Source: Streptococcus sanguinis | GTDB taxonomy: Bacteria; Bacillota; Bacilli; Lactobacillales; Streptococcaceae | DNA: 64,000 nucleotides | Direction of reading: 5' to 3' | NCBI GenBank assembly: GCA_013378335.1 | Contig: CP040556.1 | Coordinates: 1,736,001-1,800,000, forward strand | Part shown: in pieces, positions 41,847 to 52,348 of the stretch | Layout of the letters: the number at the start of each line of letters is the position of its first letter | How positions within the stretch are numbered: position 1 is the first letter of the stretch | Translations under genes and position numbers: made by a program | Notes under the pieces: model-generated | What the model was told of the DNA's origin: nothing | What the model saw: only the letters and a program-made list of their open reading frames with translations | Databases searched by the model: none

Positions 41847-42728
41847 TTATTTGCACATCTGCAACTGCGAAAGGCAAATTCTTTCAAACTGGGCTTTGAG
41901 CTTCTGAGCAACACCGAAGGAATCTAAAAATTCCAAAAGAGATAGGCATTGCTCAATATCACTCAGAGCATGGCTATTCCCAACCTTATAGGAATAAAGC
42001 GCCTTATGATACTTAATCAGCATCCGATCATAGAGATCTGTTTCAGGGATTTTTGAATGGTCAATATAATTGAGGAACTTCATAGCAATCTGTAGATGAT
42101 TTCCCTCTATACAAACGCTGATAACATTGAGCAGCATCTTGATAATACGCCGGCGATTCTCCGGTAGGTCATTATAAAACTGGGTCCGATTGATCATCTC
42201 GCTGGCAAAGGTTTCCAGTGTTTCCAAGGTCAAGAGATCCACACTATTAGTAAAGAGCCAAAGCTCGTAGCGTCCCCACTCCTCGACTGAAAAAAGGTGA
42301 TCGGTCAGAAATTCTATATCTTTCTTGCTAATCTGAAAATCTGGATTGCAGGAAGACAGAACTGCTCTGACGACAATCGTATTGAGCCTGTAATTCTTTT
42401 TCTCAGGAAATTTTTCAACCAAGGCTTCCGAACTAGCTAAAATACTTTGGAGCTTGACAACATTGTTTTCCTGATAAGCATCAGCTACTTTTTTTGAGAA
42501 GAGCGCATCATCTGCCTCAATGTAGTTATGATAAACATACTGGAACTCGTCTAGAGAAACAGCCATATTCTTCAAGCAGCAATAGAAAGAATCAAGCGTG
42601 ATGCCACTGACTCCCCGCTCAAAACGAGACAGCTGAGCCACTGAAATATCTCCGGCTGCCGCTTCTTTAAGGGACATGTTTTTTGATTCTCTAATGACTT
42701 TGAAAATTTTTCCAAATGTTTTCAACAT
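41847..42728 (-). CDS. rgg: Rgg transcriptional regulator of gtf
   Basis: Regulator of 293 aa with an N-terminal XRE-type HTH (VIRESKNMSLKEAAAGDISV, QLSRFERGVSGITL) and a C-terminal TPR-like domain (DHLFSVEEWGRYELWLFTNS). S. gordonii rgg lies just upstream of gtfG in the same orientation and activates it; this arrangement is the same, with 68 bases between. The ATG at 42728 has only a weak G-rich RBS (CGGGGG). Confidence 0.93.
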   Translation of the reverse strand: MLKTFGKIFKVIRESKNMSLKEAAAGDISVAQLSRFERGVSGITLDSFYCCLKNMAVSLDEFQYVYHNYIEADDALFSKKVADAYQENNVVKLQSILASSEALVEKFPEKKNYRLNTIVVRAVLSSCNPDFQISKKDIEFLTDHLFSVEEWGRYELWLFTNSVDLLTLETLETFASEMINRTQFYNDLPENRRRIIKMLLNVISVCIEGNHLQIAMKFLNYIDHSKIPETDLYDRMLIKYHKALYSYKVGNSHALSDIEQCLSLLEFLDSFGVAQKLKAQFERICLSQLQMCK

Positions 42729-43134
42729 ACCGAACCCCCGGTTTCATATATGCAATAAAAAATTCCTACTAAGTTTAATATACTCGTAATATATTTCTTT
42801 TTTATTACAGAAAAATTACTTTGTGTTTCCAAATAATACAAATAGATTAATTTGACTGATAGAACAACTCAATATAGTGACTTTTTCTGAAATTTTTCTG
42901 GTTTTCAAGAAAATGCTTATTTTATAAGAAAGCAAGAAGGGCTCAACCTGACAACTTGAAAACACTGACTTTTTCTAATCTAAGTCTTTAACTAATACAA
43001 AAATAAAATTGGATTATCTAAGTTTTTCTAGAAACTTGAAATAAAATTGTAACACAATCTGAGAGAACATCCTTTTAGACATGACTTAAAGGAAGGAAAA
43101 TGAATCCACCTAATGAACTAAAATAGATTTGACT
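42729..43134. other. AT-rich gap upstream of rgg
   Basis: No gene of useful length is visible. I looked for short hydrophobic peptide genes of the SHP type on both strands and saw none convincing. A frame MNPPNELK at about 43101 has a good RBS (AAAGGAAGG) but only 8 codons. The promoter of rgg must lie near 42750-42830, which holds several TATAAT-like stretches. Confidence 0.5.
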
Positions 43135-43181
43135 AAAAAAAAGAGGGAATAGAATCATAAAATTCCCCCTCTTCTATTCCC
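43135..43181 (-). terminator. Terminator of the unknown membrane gene
   Basis: On the minus strand GGGAATAGAA, a loop of 17 bases, TTCTATTCCC, then TTTTTTTT. It lies only a few bases beyond the stop codon at 43189. Confidence 0.85.
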
Positions 43182-43188
43182 TTCCGTA

Positions 43189-44568
43189 TCAATTAGGCCA
43201 ATCAGCCATGTGGTCATACCCTTCGTCTATGGAATAGCCTATACTACCACGATAAGAGTATTCTAACAACGATACTGACCCTTCAGTCAAGTCTTGGTCA
43301 CTGTCGTTCTTATTTAACTGGACTAACTTTCCGTCCTTAACTTTAGCAAAAAATTGCTTTTTGCTAGTAACATTATCCTTGTCTCTCTCTTCTATCTCAA
43401 AGACATAGTTTCCTGTCTGAAAGAGGGAATAGTCCATATCATGGAAGAATTTTTCTCCTGAATCTGAATCAAAGAGTCTTTGCTTCAGATTCAGCTCAAT
43501 TCTAATACTGATCCAAACATCTTCTTTTTCTAGCAATTTCTCATCAGTAAGATCAAAGAGAGAATTTAACTTGAAATCTTTTTCCTCAAAGCTCTTGGGT
43601 TTTGAGCGCTTAGGATTAGTTATGTACTCTACAGAAACCTCTGTATTCCCATAATGAGGAATGATATTAACACTCTCATCTATATTATCTAGACTTTTTT
43701 CTACATTTTCTTTCGTTTTGATTAGATTTTCTTGACTATTTTCCTTTTGGAGAATAACTCGCAGAATGGGAGAAGGTGTTGTTTTCGGATCAATAAACGC
43801 AGCTTCTTCAATGCTTCCCGCCTTATTGACTCGAACTTCTTCATAGAAAGAATGCTTGCCAATAGTTACTTTAAATTTCCCGATTGGGTATATATCATTA
43901 AAGTCTGGATTATTCGAATCATCTTCCCCATAACCACTTGGTACAGTCTCCACCTTGGCATCCATACCACGCTTTTTATATTCCTGCTCCAAACTGCTCA
44001 GAACCCGCTCTGTTCGTGTTAGTTGGGGAATGACAGGCTGAAAAAAAGCTACAATCATGAGCAAAGTTAGCACGCCATTAACCACATGCCCTGCCCAGAG
44101 CAGTGCCTTCTTTCTTTGTCCTTTGAGTCCATACCGACCGTAAAGATAGCTGAGGAAAGGCAAAATCGAGCATAGTGGCACAACCTCAATCAACCAGCGA
44201 TAAGGTTCTATGGTTCGCGTATCTTTCAAAGCAGAGATGAATGGAAATAGCTGAAGTAAGAGAGTCAGAATTAAACTGATTGGAGCCAGATAAAGCGAAT
44301 CCTTGCTTGTCTTTATACTCTGAATCAGCGAACGAAAGCTCAAAATCAGATAAATAAACAGATAGATCAGAACAACAAACTTAAAAATCATACTAAATAT
44401 CATAAACTGCATTAATATGCTTGTCTTGCCTGAACTCAGAAATTCTATAGTAGATAGCAGTAGAACTATTACTGCATAGCCACCCAAAGGGGCTATTATT
44501 ATAGACAGAATCCAATTAACAATATAAAAAATTGTAAATAAATCTTTAGAGGCTTTTAGTTTTTTCAT
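43189..44568 (-). CDS. Uncharacterised membrane protein with a large soluble domain
   Basis: Protein of 459 aa that I do not recognise. About five hydrophobic segments (residues 12-40, 50-78, 92-112, 126-143, 157-180) are followed by about 275 hydrophilic residues rich in Lys, Glu and Asp (GKHSFYEEVRVNKAGSIEEA, DLTDEKLLEKEDVWISIRIE). The soluble part is predicted to lie outside if the N-terminus is inside and five segments cross. It stands alone with its own terminator, between rgg and htpX. Confidence 0.7.
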   Translation of the reverse strand: MKKLKASKDLFTIFYIVNWILSIIIAPLGGYAVIVLLLSTIEFLSSGKTSILMQFMIFSMIFKFVVLIYLFIYLILSFRSLIQSIKTSKDSLYLAPISLILTLLLQLFPFISALKDTRTIEPYRWLIEVVPLCSILPFLSYLYGRYGLKGQRKKALLWAGHVVNGVLTLLMIVAFFQPVIPQLTRTERVLSSLEQEYKKRGMDAKVETVPSGYGEDDSNNPDFNDIYPIGKFKVTIGKHSFYEEVRVNKAGSIEEAAFIDPKTTPSPILRVILQKENSQENLIKTKENVEKSLDNIDESVNIIPHYGNTEVSVEYITNPKRSKPKSFEEKDFKLNSLFDLTDEKLLEKEDVWISIRIELNLKQRLFDSDSGEKFFHDMDYSLFQTGNYVFEIEERDKDNVTSKKQFFAKVKDGKLVQLNKNDSDQDLTEGSVSLLEYSYRGSIGYSIDEGYDHMADWPN

Positions 44569-44618
44569 TACATTTCCTAATTACTATATTATTCATCTAT
44601 CATTATAGCATAAACAAT

Positions 44619-44647
44619 AAAAAAACTGAGAATTTTCCCAGTTTTTA
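44619..44647 (-). terminator. Terminator of lemA-htpX
   Basis: AAAAACTGGGAAAATTCTCAGTTTTTTTATTG on the minus strand has ACTGgg/ctCAGT arms and a T run; it overlaps the htpX stop codon. Confidence 0.65.
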
Positions 44648-45550
44648 CATCTGTCTCAAGCGCTCCACCCGCTCTGAGATAGGAGGGTGTGTATAGAAGA
44701 GTTTCTTCAGTCCACCTTCTTTCTTAGGGTCGCTGATATAGAGAGCTGCGCTTGCATCATCAACATGATGCTCCATAGGCTCACTGCGATCCAGCTTGAG
44801 CAGGGCGTTGATCATCCCTTGCGGATTGCGGGTCAGCTCTACACTGGAAGCATCAGCCAGAAACTCCCGCTGACGAGAAATGGCCAACTGCACCAAGGTA
44901 GCTGCCAGAGGAGCTAAAACGATAGCAATCAATGATACGATAAGGAGAATAATTCCCAAACCACTATCATTATCTCGATCATTACTACTGCGCCGTCCAC
45001 CACCAAACCACATCATCCGGCCAGCCAGGCTAGACAACATGGTAATAGCACTGGCCAAAGCCACAGCAATCGTTGAAATTCGGATATCGTAATTGCGAAT
45101 ATGACTGACTTCATGGCCAATCACTCCCTCAAGCTCCTCACGATTCATGATTTGCAAGATACCTGTCGTTGCTGCCACAGCTGCATTTTCAGGCTTAGAA
45201 CCGGTCGCAAAAGCATTGGGAGAAGGATCCTCTACGATATAGACCCGAGGCATAGGAATCTGAGCGACCATGGCCATATCTTGTACGATATGATAAAGCT
45301 CAGGCGCTTCCTGCTCAGAGACCTCACGGGCTCCATTCATAGCCATGACAACCTCTGTAGACTGGAAAATCATCACTCCGGCATAAATAGCTCCGATAAT
45401 CAAGGCTAGCAAGACACCACCTACAGCAGACCGCAGCCAGAGATAGCCTATAGCTGCTCCAACAAGAGCTAAGAGGCCGAAAAAAGCGATAAGGAGGAGC
45501 CAAGTCCTCCTTTTATTGCTGGCAATTTGATCAAATAGCATCTTAGTCAC
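44645..45550 (-). CDS. htpX: Membrane zinc protease HtpX
   Basis: M48 membrane metalloprotease of 301 aa for quality control of membrane proteins. Two hydrophobic segments lie at the N-terminus (about 17-55) and two in the middle. The zinc motif HEVSH in [15 protein letters not shown] is followed by the third ligand region [13 protein letters not shown]. It overlaps lemA by 8 bases, a common gene pair in streptococci. Confidence 0.96.
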   Translation of the reverse strand: MTKMLFDQIASNKRRTWLLLIAFFGLLALVGAAIGYLWLRSAVGGVLLALIIGAIYAGVMIFQSTEVVMAMNGAREVSEQEAPELYHIVQDMAMVAQIPMPRVYIVEDPSPNAFATGSKPENAAVAATTGILQIMNREELEGVIGHEVSHIRNYDIRISTIAVALASAITMLSSLAGRMMWFGGGRRSSNDRDNDSGLGIILLIVSLIAIVLAPLAATLVQLAISRQREFLADASSVELTRNPQGMINALLKLDRSEPMEHHVDDASAALYISDPKKEGGLKKLFYTHPPISERVERLRQM

Positions 45551-46112
45551 CTAGTCCAGTGCTGCCAAAGTCAACTTTTGGTACAGCCTTTTCTTCTTCT
45601 GGTGTCTTGAGGAAGTCTGCAGCTTTAAAGCCAAACATTCCTGCAACAATATTGCTTGGGAAAGTTTCCAGCTTGACATTGTAGTTGCTAGTTACTGAAT
45701 TATAAAGCTGACGAGAATAAGCAATTTTATTTTCTGTATTGGTCAGCTCTTCCTGCAACTTCAGGTAGTTGGTGTTAGCTTTCAGATCTGGATAGCTTTC
45801 AGCTACTGCAAAGATTCCAGAAATCTGACGAGAAAGGGCGTCACTGGCTTGCATGGCTTCGGCAGGTGAAGCAGCTGAAGCTACCTGGTTGCGCAGTTGT
45901 GTTACCTTTTCCAAGGTTGCCTGCTCGTACTTGCCATAGCCTTTGACCGTTTCCAAGAGGTTAGGAATCAGGTCATTACGGCGTTTGAGCTGCACATCAA
46001 TCTGGCTCCAAGCTTCCTGAGTCTGCATGCGGCTTTTAACTAAGGTATTGTACGCACCAACGACAAAGAATGCTAAAACCGCGACAATAATAAGAACAAT
46101 AATAAAAGTCAT
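45543..46112 (-). CDS. lemA: LemA family protein
   Basis: Membrane-anchored protein of about 189 aa: one N-terminal segment (residues 2-22) and a long helical domain with [40 protein letters not shown] and [19 protein letters not shown], all family hallmarks. The start at 46112 (ATG, RBS AAGGAG) is preferred over the in-frame TTG at 46127. The family role is unclear. Confidence 0.93.
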   Translation of the reverse strand: MTFIIVLIIVAVLAFFVVGAYNTLVKSRMQTQEAWSQIDVQLKRRNDLIPNLLETVKGYGKYEQATLEKVTQLRNQVASAASPAEAMQASDALSRQISGIFAVAESYPDLKANTNYLKLQEELTNTENKIAYSRQLYNSVTSNYNVKLETFPSNIVAGMFGFKAADFLKTPEEEKAVPKVDFGSTGLGD

Positions 46113-46175
46113 GATATACTCCTTCAATTTTGATTAGACTTATTATATCAAAAAATAGTAGAACTGTCTTTATTC

Positions 46176-46231
46176 TTGACATGGATTTAGAAAAGATGTA
46201 TGATAAAGGAAAGAATATACCGACTGTCGGT
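46176..46231 (+). promoter_or_regulatory. Promoter and TetR-type operator
   Basis: TTGACA (46176-46181), a 17-base spacer and TATGAT (46199-46204) form a near-consensus promoter. ACCGACTGTCGGT (46219-46231) is a perfect 13-base palindrome lying over or just after the start site. It is the natural candidate operator for the TetR-type regulator encoded next. Confidence 0.8.
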
Positions 46232-46265
46232 CGAATAAAATTTTACTACCGAAAAGGATACAAAC

Positions 46266-46883
46266 ATGGCCAATAAAAAAGACTTTATCTTAGATACCGC
46301 TCAGGAGCTTTTTATGGAGCAAGGCTTTGACCAGACCTCTATCTCCCAGATTTTAGAAGCGACTCAAATCGCCCGTGGTACTCTCTACTATTACTTTTCT
46401 TCTAAGGAAGAGATAATGGATGCCATCATTGAGCGAACCATTGAAAGAGCATTTACAGCTTCCCAAGCCTTTGCTGATAATCGTGAACTGACTGTTCTGG
46501 AGCGCTTGGCTGGCAGCATGGCTGCACTGAATCTCAATCACCAAGAGGGAGAGGAAGTGCTGCTGCATCTCAATCAGCCACAAAATGCGCTCCTGCACGA
46601 AAAAACCAATCAAATTCTTCTTGAACGGGCACCTCAAATTTTACTCCCCATCATCCAAGACGGCATCGCCGCTGGAGACATGAAGACCGACTATCCCTAC
46701 GAAAGCCTGGAAATGATTCTTACTTATTCACTACAAGCTTTTGGCAGCAGTTTTCAGGCTCTACCCCCAGAAAAACAGCAGCAAAAACTGCAAGCTTTTC
46801 TCTATCTTTTAGAAACTCTTTTTCACAGCCGGCAAGGCTACTTCAATCCCTTTCTAGACTTGATTCAGACTCAAAGCAGCTAA
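46266..46883 (+). CDS. TetR family regulator
   Basis: Protein of 205 aa with an N-terminal TetR HTH: FILDTAQELFMEQGFDQTSI and ATQIARGTLYYYFSSKEEIM. The C-terminal ligand domain is not classified. It is upstream of an MFS transporter and an ABC-type permease and ATPase pair on the same strand, so it probably represses its own gene and perhaps these. Confidence 0.92.
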   Translation: MANKKDFILDTAQELFMEQGFDQTSISQILEATQIARGTLYYYFSSKEEIMDAIIERTIERAFTASQAFADNRELTVLERLAGSMAALNLNHQEGEEVLLHLNQPQNALLHEKTNQILLERAPQILLPIIQDGIAAGDMKTDYPYESLEMILTYSLQAFGSSFQALPPEKQQQKLQAFLYLLETLFHSRQGYFNPFLDLIQTQSS

Positions 46884-46944
46884 AAAAATAAGCACTAGAT
46901 TCACTATTTACACTTACTTGACGTCACAAGATTAGGAGGCAACT

Positions 46945-48228
46945 ATGAAACAATCAGGCTTTAGACTCTTTTTATTGATTTGGATAGGAAGCCTCATTTC
47001 AGAAATCGGCTCTGGTATGACTTCTTTCGCTTTAGGAGTTTATATCTTCCAGCTGACCGGTTTGGTTTCTGTTTCTTCTTTTGTTACTCTTTGTGCTTTC
47101 CTGCCCGGTCTTTTGGTCACCCCTCTGGCTGGAATTCTAGCAGATCGCTATGACCGAAGATTGCTGATGGCTCTGGGAGATGGCCTGTCAGGCTTAGGAG
47201 TTCTCTGGATTTACTTTAGTCTGAAGAATCCTGCTTTGATTTTTATCTGTATCGGAGCTGCCATTAGCTCACTCTTTTCAGCCTTGGTCAATCCGGCCTT
47301 TCGAGCTACGATTTCCGACTTGCTGCCTGAGGACCAGTTATCAAAAGCAACTGGTTTGTCCCAGATTAATGGCATTGCCCGCTATCTGATTTCACCAGCC
47401 TTGGCTGGAATGATTTTAGCGAGTGGACATATCAGCACGATTCTGTTGCTGGACTTTTCAACTATTTTCGTGACAGTAGCCTGCACCTTGCTCGCTCGTA
47501 GAGCCATTCATTCGCAAGTTTATAGCAGTGATAGTCGTTTCTGGGCTGATTTCCTTAAAGGTTTTCAAATCGTCTATGGAAAAAAAGGCATCTGGATTTT
47601 AGTCCTAGCTGGAACAGGCTTTTCCTTCTTTTTGGGAACAGTCCAAATCCTGCTTTCTCCCTTGGTGCTGGCTTTCTCAGACGCCAAAACAACCGGCTGG
47701 GTGATGACCATCTCTAGCAGTGGTATGCTGATTGGAGGCTTGGTTCTGGGGATATTTGCTATCAAAAAACACTTCCATCGTATGCTCTGCCTATCTCTAT
47801 TTCTACTGGGACTCTTCATGCTTGGGCTGGGCATGAAGGAAAACTTCATCTGGATTTGCAGCTTTGGCTTTCTCCTCTTTGCTGCTCTGCCTTTTGCCAA
47901 TACTGCCATTGACTATCTGGTCCGCATCAATATCAATAAAGCGGATCAGGGCAAGGTCTGGGGAACCATTGGGATTATTTCTCAGCTGGGCTATGTGCTA
48001 GCTTATGCTGGCATGGGTTGGGTCGCGGATACTCTTTTCAAGCCCTCACTGACTTACTTTGGCTGGCTGGCAAATTCTGTCGGAAAAATCATCGGTGTTG
48101 GCGGAGGCAGAGGATACGGTCTGCTCTTTATCCTATCCGGTATCTCTATCAGCATCGGTGCTTACCTGCTCTCCCGAGCACGTTCAGTAAAGGAGCTGGA
48201 ATATATTTCAACGCTTGATAAAAAATGA
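46945..48228 (+). CDS. MFS transporter next to the TetR gene
   Basis: Protein of 427 aa with about 12 hydrophobic segments and MFS motif A-like LAGILADRYDRRLLMALGDG. It resembles the macrolide or multidrug efflux type of MFS (MefA-like layout), substrate unknown. RBS TTAGGAGG precedes the ATG. Its last codons overlap the next gene by 14 bases, suggesting coupled translation. Confidence 0.88.
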   Translation: MKQSGFRLFLLIWIGSLISEIGSGMTSFALGVYIFQLTGLVSVSSFVTLCAFLPGLLVTPLAGILADRYDRRLLMALGDGLSGLGVLWIYFSLKNPALIFICIGAAISSLFSALVNPAFRATISDLLPEDQLSKATGLSQINGIARYLISPALAGMILASGHISTILLLDFSTIFVTVACTLLARRAIHSQVYSSDSRFWADFLKGFQIVYGKKGIWILVLAGTGFSFFLGTVQILLSPLVLAFSDAKTTGWVMTISSSGMLIGGLVLGIFAIKKHFHRMLCLSLFLLGLFMLGLGMKENFIWICSFGFLLFAALPFANTAIDYLVRININKADQGKVWGTIGIISQLGYVLAYAGMGWVADTLFKPSLTYFGWLANSVGKIIGVGGGRGYGLLFILSGISISIGAYLLSRARSVKELEYISTLDKK

Positions 48229-50543
48229 TTTAAAAGAAAACAAAGTCAGTATGCTGGTCATCGGGCTTTTCCTGCTTCTGACGCTGACCCTAAGCTTTGC
48301 AGCCACGCGCTTGACCGTCAGTCTTAGCAACTCGATTGAGCGCTTTGTAGAAACAGCCAAAAGCCCTCATCTCTTACAAATGCACAGCGGAAGCATTAAC
48401 CGAGAACGACTGCAAAACTTTGTCCAGCAGCATCCAGAAATTGCCTCTTGGCAGCTGACAGACTTTGTCAATGTAGAAGGATCAGCCATCCACATCAATG
48501 AGAAAGACTCGCTTCAGGACAGCTCGCAGGATAATGGCTTTTCCAGTCAGAACCAAAACTTTGACTTTCTGCTAGATCAGAATAACCAGCCAGCCCAGCC
48601 TCGGCCGGGGCAACTATATATCCCGCTCTACTACTACAACAGCGGAAAAATCAAAATCGGTGACCAAATAAGGGTCGGCAAACTGCAGCTAACTGTCCAG
48701 GGCTTTATCCGAGATGCCCAGATGAATGCTGGTCTGGTCTCCTCCAAGCGCTTCCTCATCTCGCAGGCTGATTTGCAGACTCTGAAAAAAGAAGCATTTG
48801 CATCTAATGAGAAGCTGATTGCTTTTCGAGTACATAAGTTTAGCCAGATCTCAACCATTGAGCAAGCCTATAAAAATGCAGAGCTTGAGTCCAATGGACC
48901 GCCTATGATTACCTATCCGACCATCAAAATAATCGATGGCTTCAATGATGCTCTAGTCATCCTGGTCATGGGACTGCTGGTTGTGGCCATTATTGGTATC
49001 ACCTTTCTCTGCATGCGCTTTGCCCTCTTGACCAAGATTCAAGAAGAACTGCAGCAGATTGCCCTTATGAAGGTGATGGGACTGACTGCCCCAAAGCTTT
49101 ATCAGCAGGGTCTACCTGACCAAGTATTATTTCTGTCTGGCTCTGGCAACCATCATAGGATGGGGACTGTCCTTTCTTCTGAGTGCTCCTTTTAAAAAAC
49201 AGATGGTATTGTCTATGGGGCAAAGCCCGACGCCCTTCTATAGCTATCTTTTGGAAATGCTAGTGGCTCTGTTGCTCTGTCTCTTAGTCTTCTGGCTGAC
49301 TGCCCGGCCTCTCAGCTCCTTTAAGAAAATGACGCCCGGCCAAGCTTTAAGATTAGCTTCTTCCAACAGTCTGACCGAGACTCGTTCTACTCCCAAAATG
49401 GGCTTACCGCCTATTCCCTTTTTAGACAGAGCCTATTTCGCTCTGAAAACGATTCTAAATCATAAAAAACTCTATTTGACTATATTGTTCATTGTCAGTC
49501 TGATTAGCCTGCTTATCCTGCTGCCAGCCAGTCTCTATAGCACTGTGATGGACAAAAACTTCATCCAGTATCTAGGAGCTGGTCAGGCAGATGTGTTGGT
49601 TGATATTTCTCAGACTGATGATATCAATATCAAGACAGCCCAGCTTCTGAAAGAACTGCAAGCAGACAAGGATATCGCAGAGATTAATCAGTACCAAAGC
49701 CAGAATTTCTCCTATCAAGACCAGCAAGGTCAAACCCAGCAGTTGCGGGTAACTCTGGAAAACCATGCAGGATTTCCAGTCAAATACAGCCAAGGCCGCT
49801 ATCCTAAAAACGAGCATGAAATTGCCCTCTCCAAGCTGCAGGCAGAAGAGCTCAAGCTAAAAGTAGGAGACAGCTTGACCTTGACGGTAGACGGTCAAGC
49901 AAGAAAACTAAAAATAGTCGGTATCTACTCAGACCTGACCTACGGTGGCAAGACCGCCAAGGCTGTCTTTGTGACAAAGCAAGCCCAAACGCTCAATAGT
50001 CTGACGACCATCCGACTTAAAAATCCTAGCAACAAAGCTAAAAAAATCAACGAGTGGAAGAAACGATATTCCAACTATAAATTAACCGATGTAGAAGACT
50101 TTTTCCATCAGACTTTTGATGACACTCTAGCCATGCTCCGCCTGATTCAGACCAGCGTTTTCTGGACAGGACTGGCCATCATCTTCATCCTTATGACTCT
50201 CTTTGTCTATATGATTTTCACCAAGGACCAATCCGATTTGGCACTTTATCGGATGCTGGGATTTGGCAGTGAACGACTCAGGAGTCACTACCTGCTAGCT
50301 ATCTGCTTTATCTTGATGCTGGCTCTGGCAATAGCCAACCTGCTGCTCCTTAGTCTGGGGCAAGAAGTTTGCAGTTTGCTACTCAGCAGCTTCGGTATCA
50401 GCAAGCTCCAGCTCATCATCAATAAGTCCTTTACTTTTCTATGGACACCGCTGGCTCTGCTTCTTAGTGGACTCACAGCAGCACACATAAGTCTCCGAGC
50501 GCTGAACAATCTAGAAATTGGACGTTATCTCAAGGAACATTGA
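48215..50543 (+). CDS. FtsX-like ABC transporter permease, apparent frameshift
   Basis: Large permease (about 775 aa if intact) of the MacB/FtsX type with an N-terminal membrane segment (VSMLVIGLFLLLTLTLSF), an extracellular domain, and several later membrane segments. The first frame (TTG start at 48215) goes out of phase at GGG (49108-49110): with GG it reads KLYQQVYLTKYYFCLALATI and continues into the second frame (MVLSMGQSPTPFYSYLLEML), which runs to 50543. So one extra G splits it. With the ATPase at 50601 it forms an exporter of unknown substrate, probably under the TetR regulator. Confidence 0.85.
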
Positions 50544-50600
50544 CCTTAAGCAGATAGCTTCCGAGCGCTTAGCATTTATTTTGCATCCGAGGAGAAGACT

Positions 50601-51344
50601 ATGTTATTAGAAGCACATAACCTCAGCAAAAGCTATCAGGAAAATCAGGAGCCCATTCTCCGTGATTTGTCGCTGGAGATTGGAAGCGGCCAATTCATCG
50701 CCATCATGGGACCTTCTGGCTGCGGGAAATCCACTCTTCTCAATCTTCTGTCCACTATTGACAAACCTGATCAAGGACAGATTCTTTACGAGGAACAGGA
50801 CTTGCTGGCTATGAAAGACAAGGACTTGGACCGTCTTCGAAGAGAGGCTTTCGGCTTTGTCTTCCAGCAGGCAACCTTCCTGAAAAATCTCAATATCCTA
50901 GACAATATCTGCCTACCGAGTATTATCGGTAAGAAAGGCAGCGAGCGAAAGGCAGCCTATGAGCGAGCCAAGGACTTAATGGCTCTGACCGGGATTAAGG
51001 ACATTGCTCACCGCACTATCCATCAGGTATCGGGCGGCCAACTCCAGCGAGCCGGCATCTGCCGGGCTCTCATGAACCAGCCTCGAATCATTTTTGCTGA
51101 CGAACCTACTGGGGCGCTCAACTCTCAAGCCGGCCGTCAGGCTATGGAGCTCATGCAGCACTTCCACCAGCAGGGTGCAAGTATCCTTCTGGTAACCCAC
51201 GATGCCAGCGTGGCTACCTATGCCGACAAGGTACTGCTCATTTTAGATGGCAAGATCAAAAAAGAAGTTCTCTTTGACCCAGCTGCCCATCAAGATGAGC
51301 GACGTCAGCTGCTCTTGGCGGAGCTCAATCAGATTGGCATATGA
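50601..51344 (+). CDS. ABC transporter ATPase, LolD/MacB type
   Basis: Protein of 247 aa with Walker A GPSGCGKSTLLNLL, Q-loop GFVFQQATFL, signature VSGGQLQRAGICRAL, Walker B RIIFADEPTGALNSQ and a switch His in LLVTHDASVATYAD. It is the partner of the FtsX-like permease just upstream. Such pairs export peptides or lipids or resist antibiotics and bacteriocins. Confidence 0.95.
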   Translation: MLLEAHNLSKSYQENQEPILRDLSLEIGSGQFIAIMGPSGCGKSTLLNLLSTIDKPDQGQILYEEQDLLAMKDKDLDRLRREAFGFVFQQATFLKNLNILDNICLPSIIGKKGSERKAAYERAKDLMALTGIKDIAHRTIHQVSGGQLQRAGICRALMNQPRIIFADEPTGALNSQAGRQAMELMQHFHQQGASILLVTHDASVATYADKVLLILDGKIKKEVLFDPAAHQDERRQLLLAELNQIGI

Positions 51345-51394
51345 AAAAAGAAGCCCTTTGGCAGAATGCCGGGGTCTCCTTTTTATGATATAAT
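51342..51394 (+). promoter_or_regulatory. Hairpin and extended -10 promoter of rsmG
   Basis: AGAAGCCC...TTTGGC and GCCGGGG...CTCC then TTTTT resemble a weak terminator for the ABC operon. Just beyond, TGATATAAT (51386-51394) is an extended -10 site for rsmG; no good -35 is seen. Confidence 0.5.
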
Positions 51395-51425
51395 AGGATG
51401 AATACTGACAAACAAGGATGAAACT

Positions 51426-52139
51426 ATGACACCGCAAGAATTTTACCAGCTCTTAGCCCAGCAGGGAATCGAGCTGACCGACCGCCAGAAAGACCAGTTT
51501 GAGCGTTATTTTGAACTCTTGGTCGAATGGAATGAAAAAATCAATCTGACAGCTATCACCGAGAAAAATGAAGTCTATCTCAAACATTTCTATGATTCAA
51601 TTGCACCCGTTTTGCAAGGCCTGATTGATAATCAAGAGCTTAAGCTGCTGGACATCGGAGCTGGTGCCGGCTTTCCTAGCCTCCCTATGAAAATCATCTG
51701 TCCTCAGCTGGATGTGACCATCATTGACTCCCTCAACAAACGAATCAATTTCCTCAAACTGCTGGCAGAGGAGCTGGAGCTGGACAAGGTTCACTTCTAC
51801 CACGGCCGCGCAGAAGACCTTGCTCAGGACAAGGCCTTTCGGGCTCAATTTGACCTGGTCACTGCTCGTGCAGTCGCTCGGATGCAGGTTCTGTCTGAGC
51901 TGACTATTCCCTACCTCAAGGTTGGTGGCAAGCTTCTGGCCCTCAAGGCGTCCAATGCCCCCGAGGAACTATATGAAGCCAAAAATGCCCTGAACCTGCT
52001 CTTTAGCAAGTTCCAAGACAACCTCAGCTATGCCCTACCAAACGGTGACCCTCGCTTTATCACAGTGGTGGAAAAGAAGAAAGAAACCCCCAATAAATAC
52101 CCCCGCAAAGCAGGCATGCCAAACAAAAGACCATTATAA
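51426..52139 (+). CDS. rsmG: 16S rRNA guanine-527 N7-methyltransferase RsmG
   Basis: SAM methyltransferase of 237 aa (GidB). It has [19 protein letters not shown], the SAM motif [34 protein letters not shown] and [20 protein letters not shown]. Its loss gives low-level streptomycin resistance in several bacteria. A 154-bp repeat follows its 3' end. Confidence 0.96.
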   Translation: MTPQEFYQLLAQQGIELTDRQKDQFERYFELLVEWNEKINLTAITEKNEVYLKHFYDSIAPVLQGLIDNQELKLLDIGAGAGFPSLPMKIICPQLDVTIIDSLNKRINFLKLLAEELELDKVHFYHGRAEDLAQDKAFRAQFDLVTARAVARMQVLSELTIPYLKVGGKLLALKASNAPEELYEAKNALNLLFSKFQDNLSYALPNGDPRFITVVEKKKETPNKYPRKAGMPNKRPL

Positions 52140-52146
52140 AAAGCAA

Positions 52147-52300
52147 GAGTCTGGGACAAAAGTCCAACCTCAAATATAAAAAGCGAACAAAACTAGTTTT
52201 CTGGTAATCAGAATTCTGCTTTGTTCGCTTTTCGTATTTAATTATAGATTTGAAGGGCTTAATAATTAAGATTTTTAAAAATTGAAATCTTTTTGTCCCA
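52147..52300. repeat. 154-bp dispersed repeat, copy A
   Basis: Nearly identical to copy B at 60224-60377 (2 differences in 154 by eye). The ends are inverted: CTGGGACAAAAG and CTTTTTGTCCCA. An inner hairpin AAAAGCGAACAAA / TTTGTTCGCTTTT has a loop of about 35 bases. No coding frame. Lies between convergent rsmG and the CPBP gene, so it may act as a terminator. Confidence 0.9.
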
Positions 52301-52348
52301 GCCTCTTTTAAATGCCTCGTTTAGATTAGTTGAAAAAAATCCGATGTA

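Noticed and set aside
43101..43127. Frame MNPPNELK with a good RBS
   Set aside because: Only 8 codons and no context; kept as a note in the gap entry, not as a gene.
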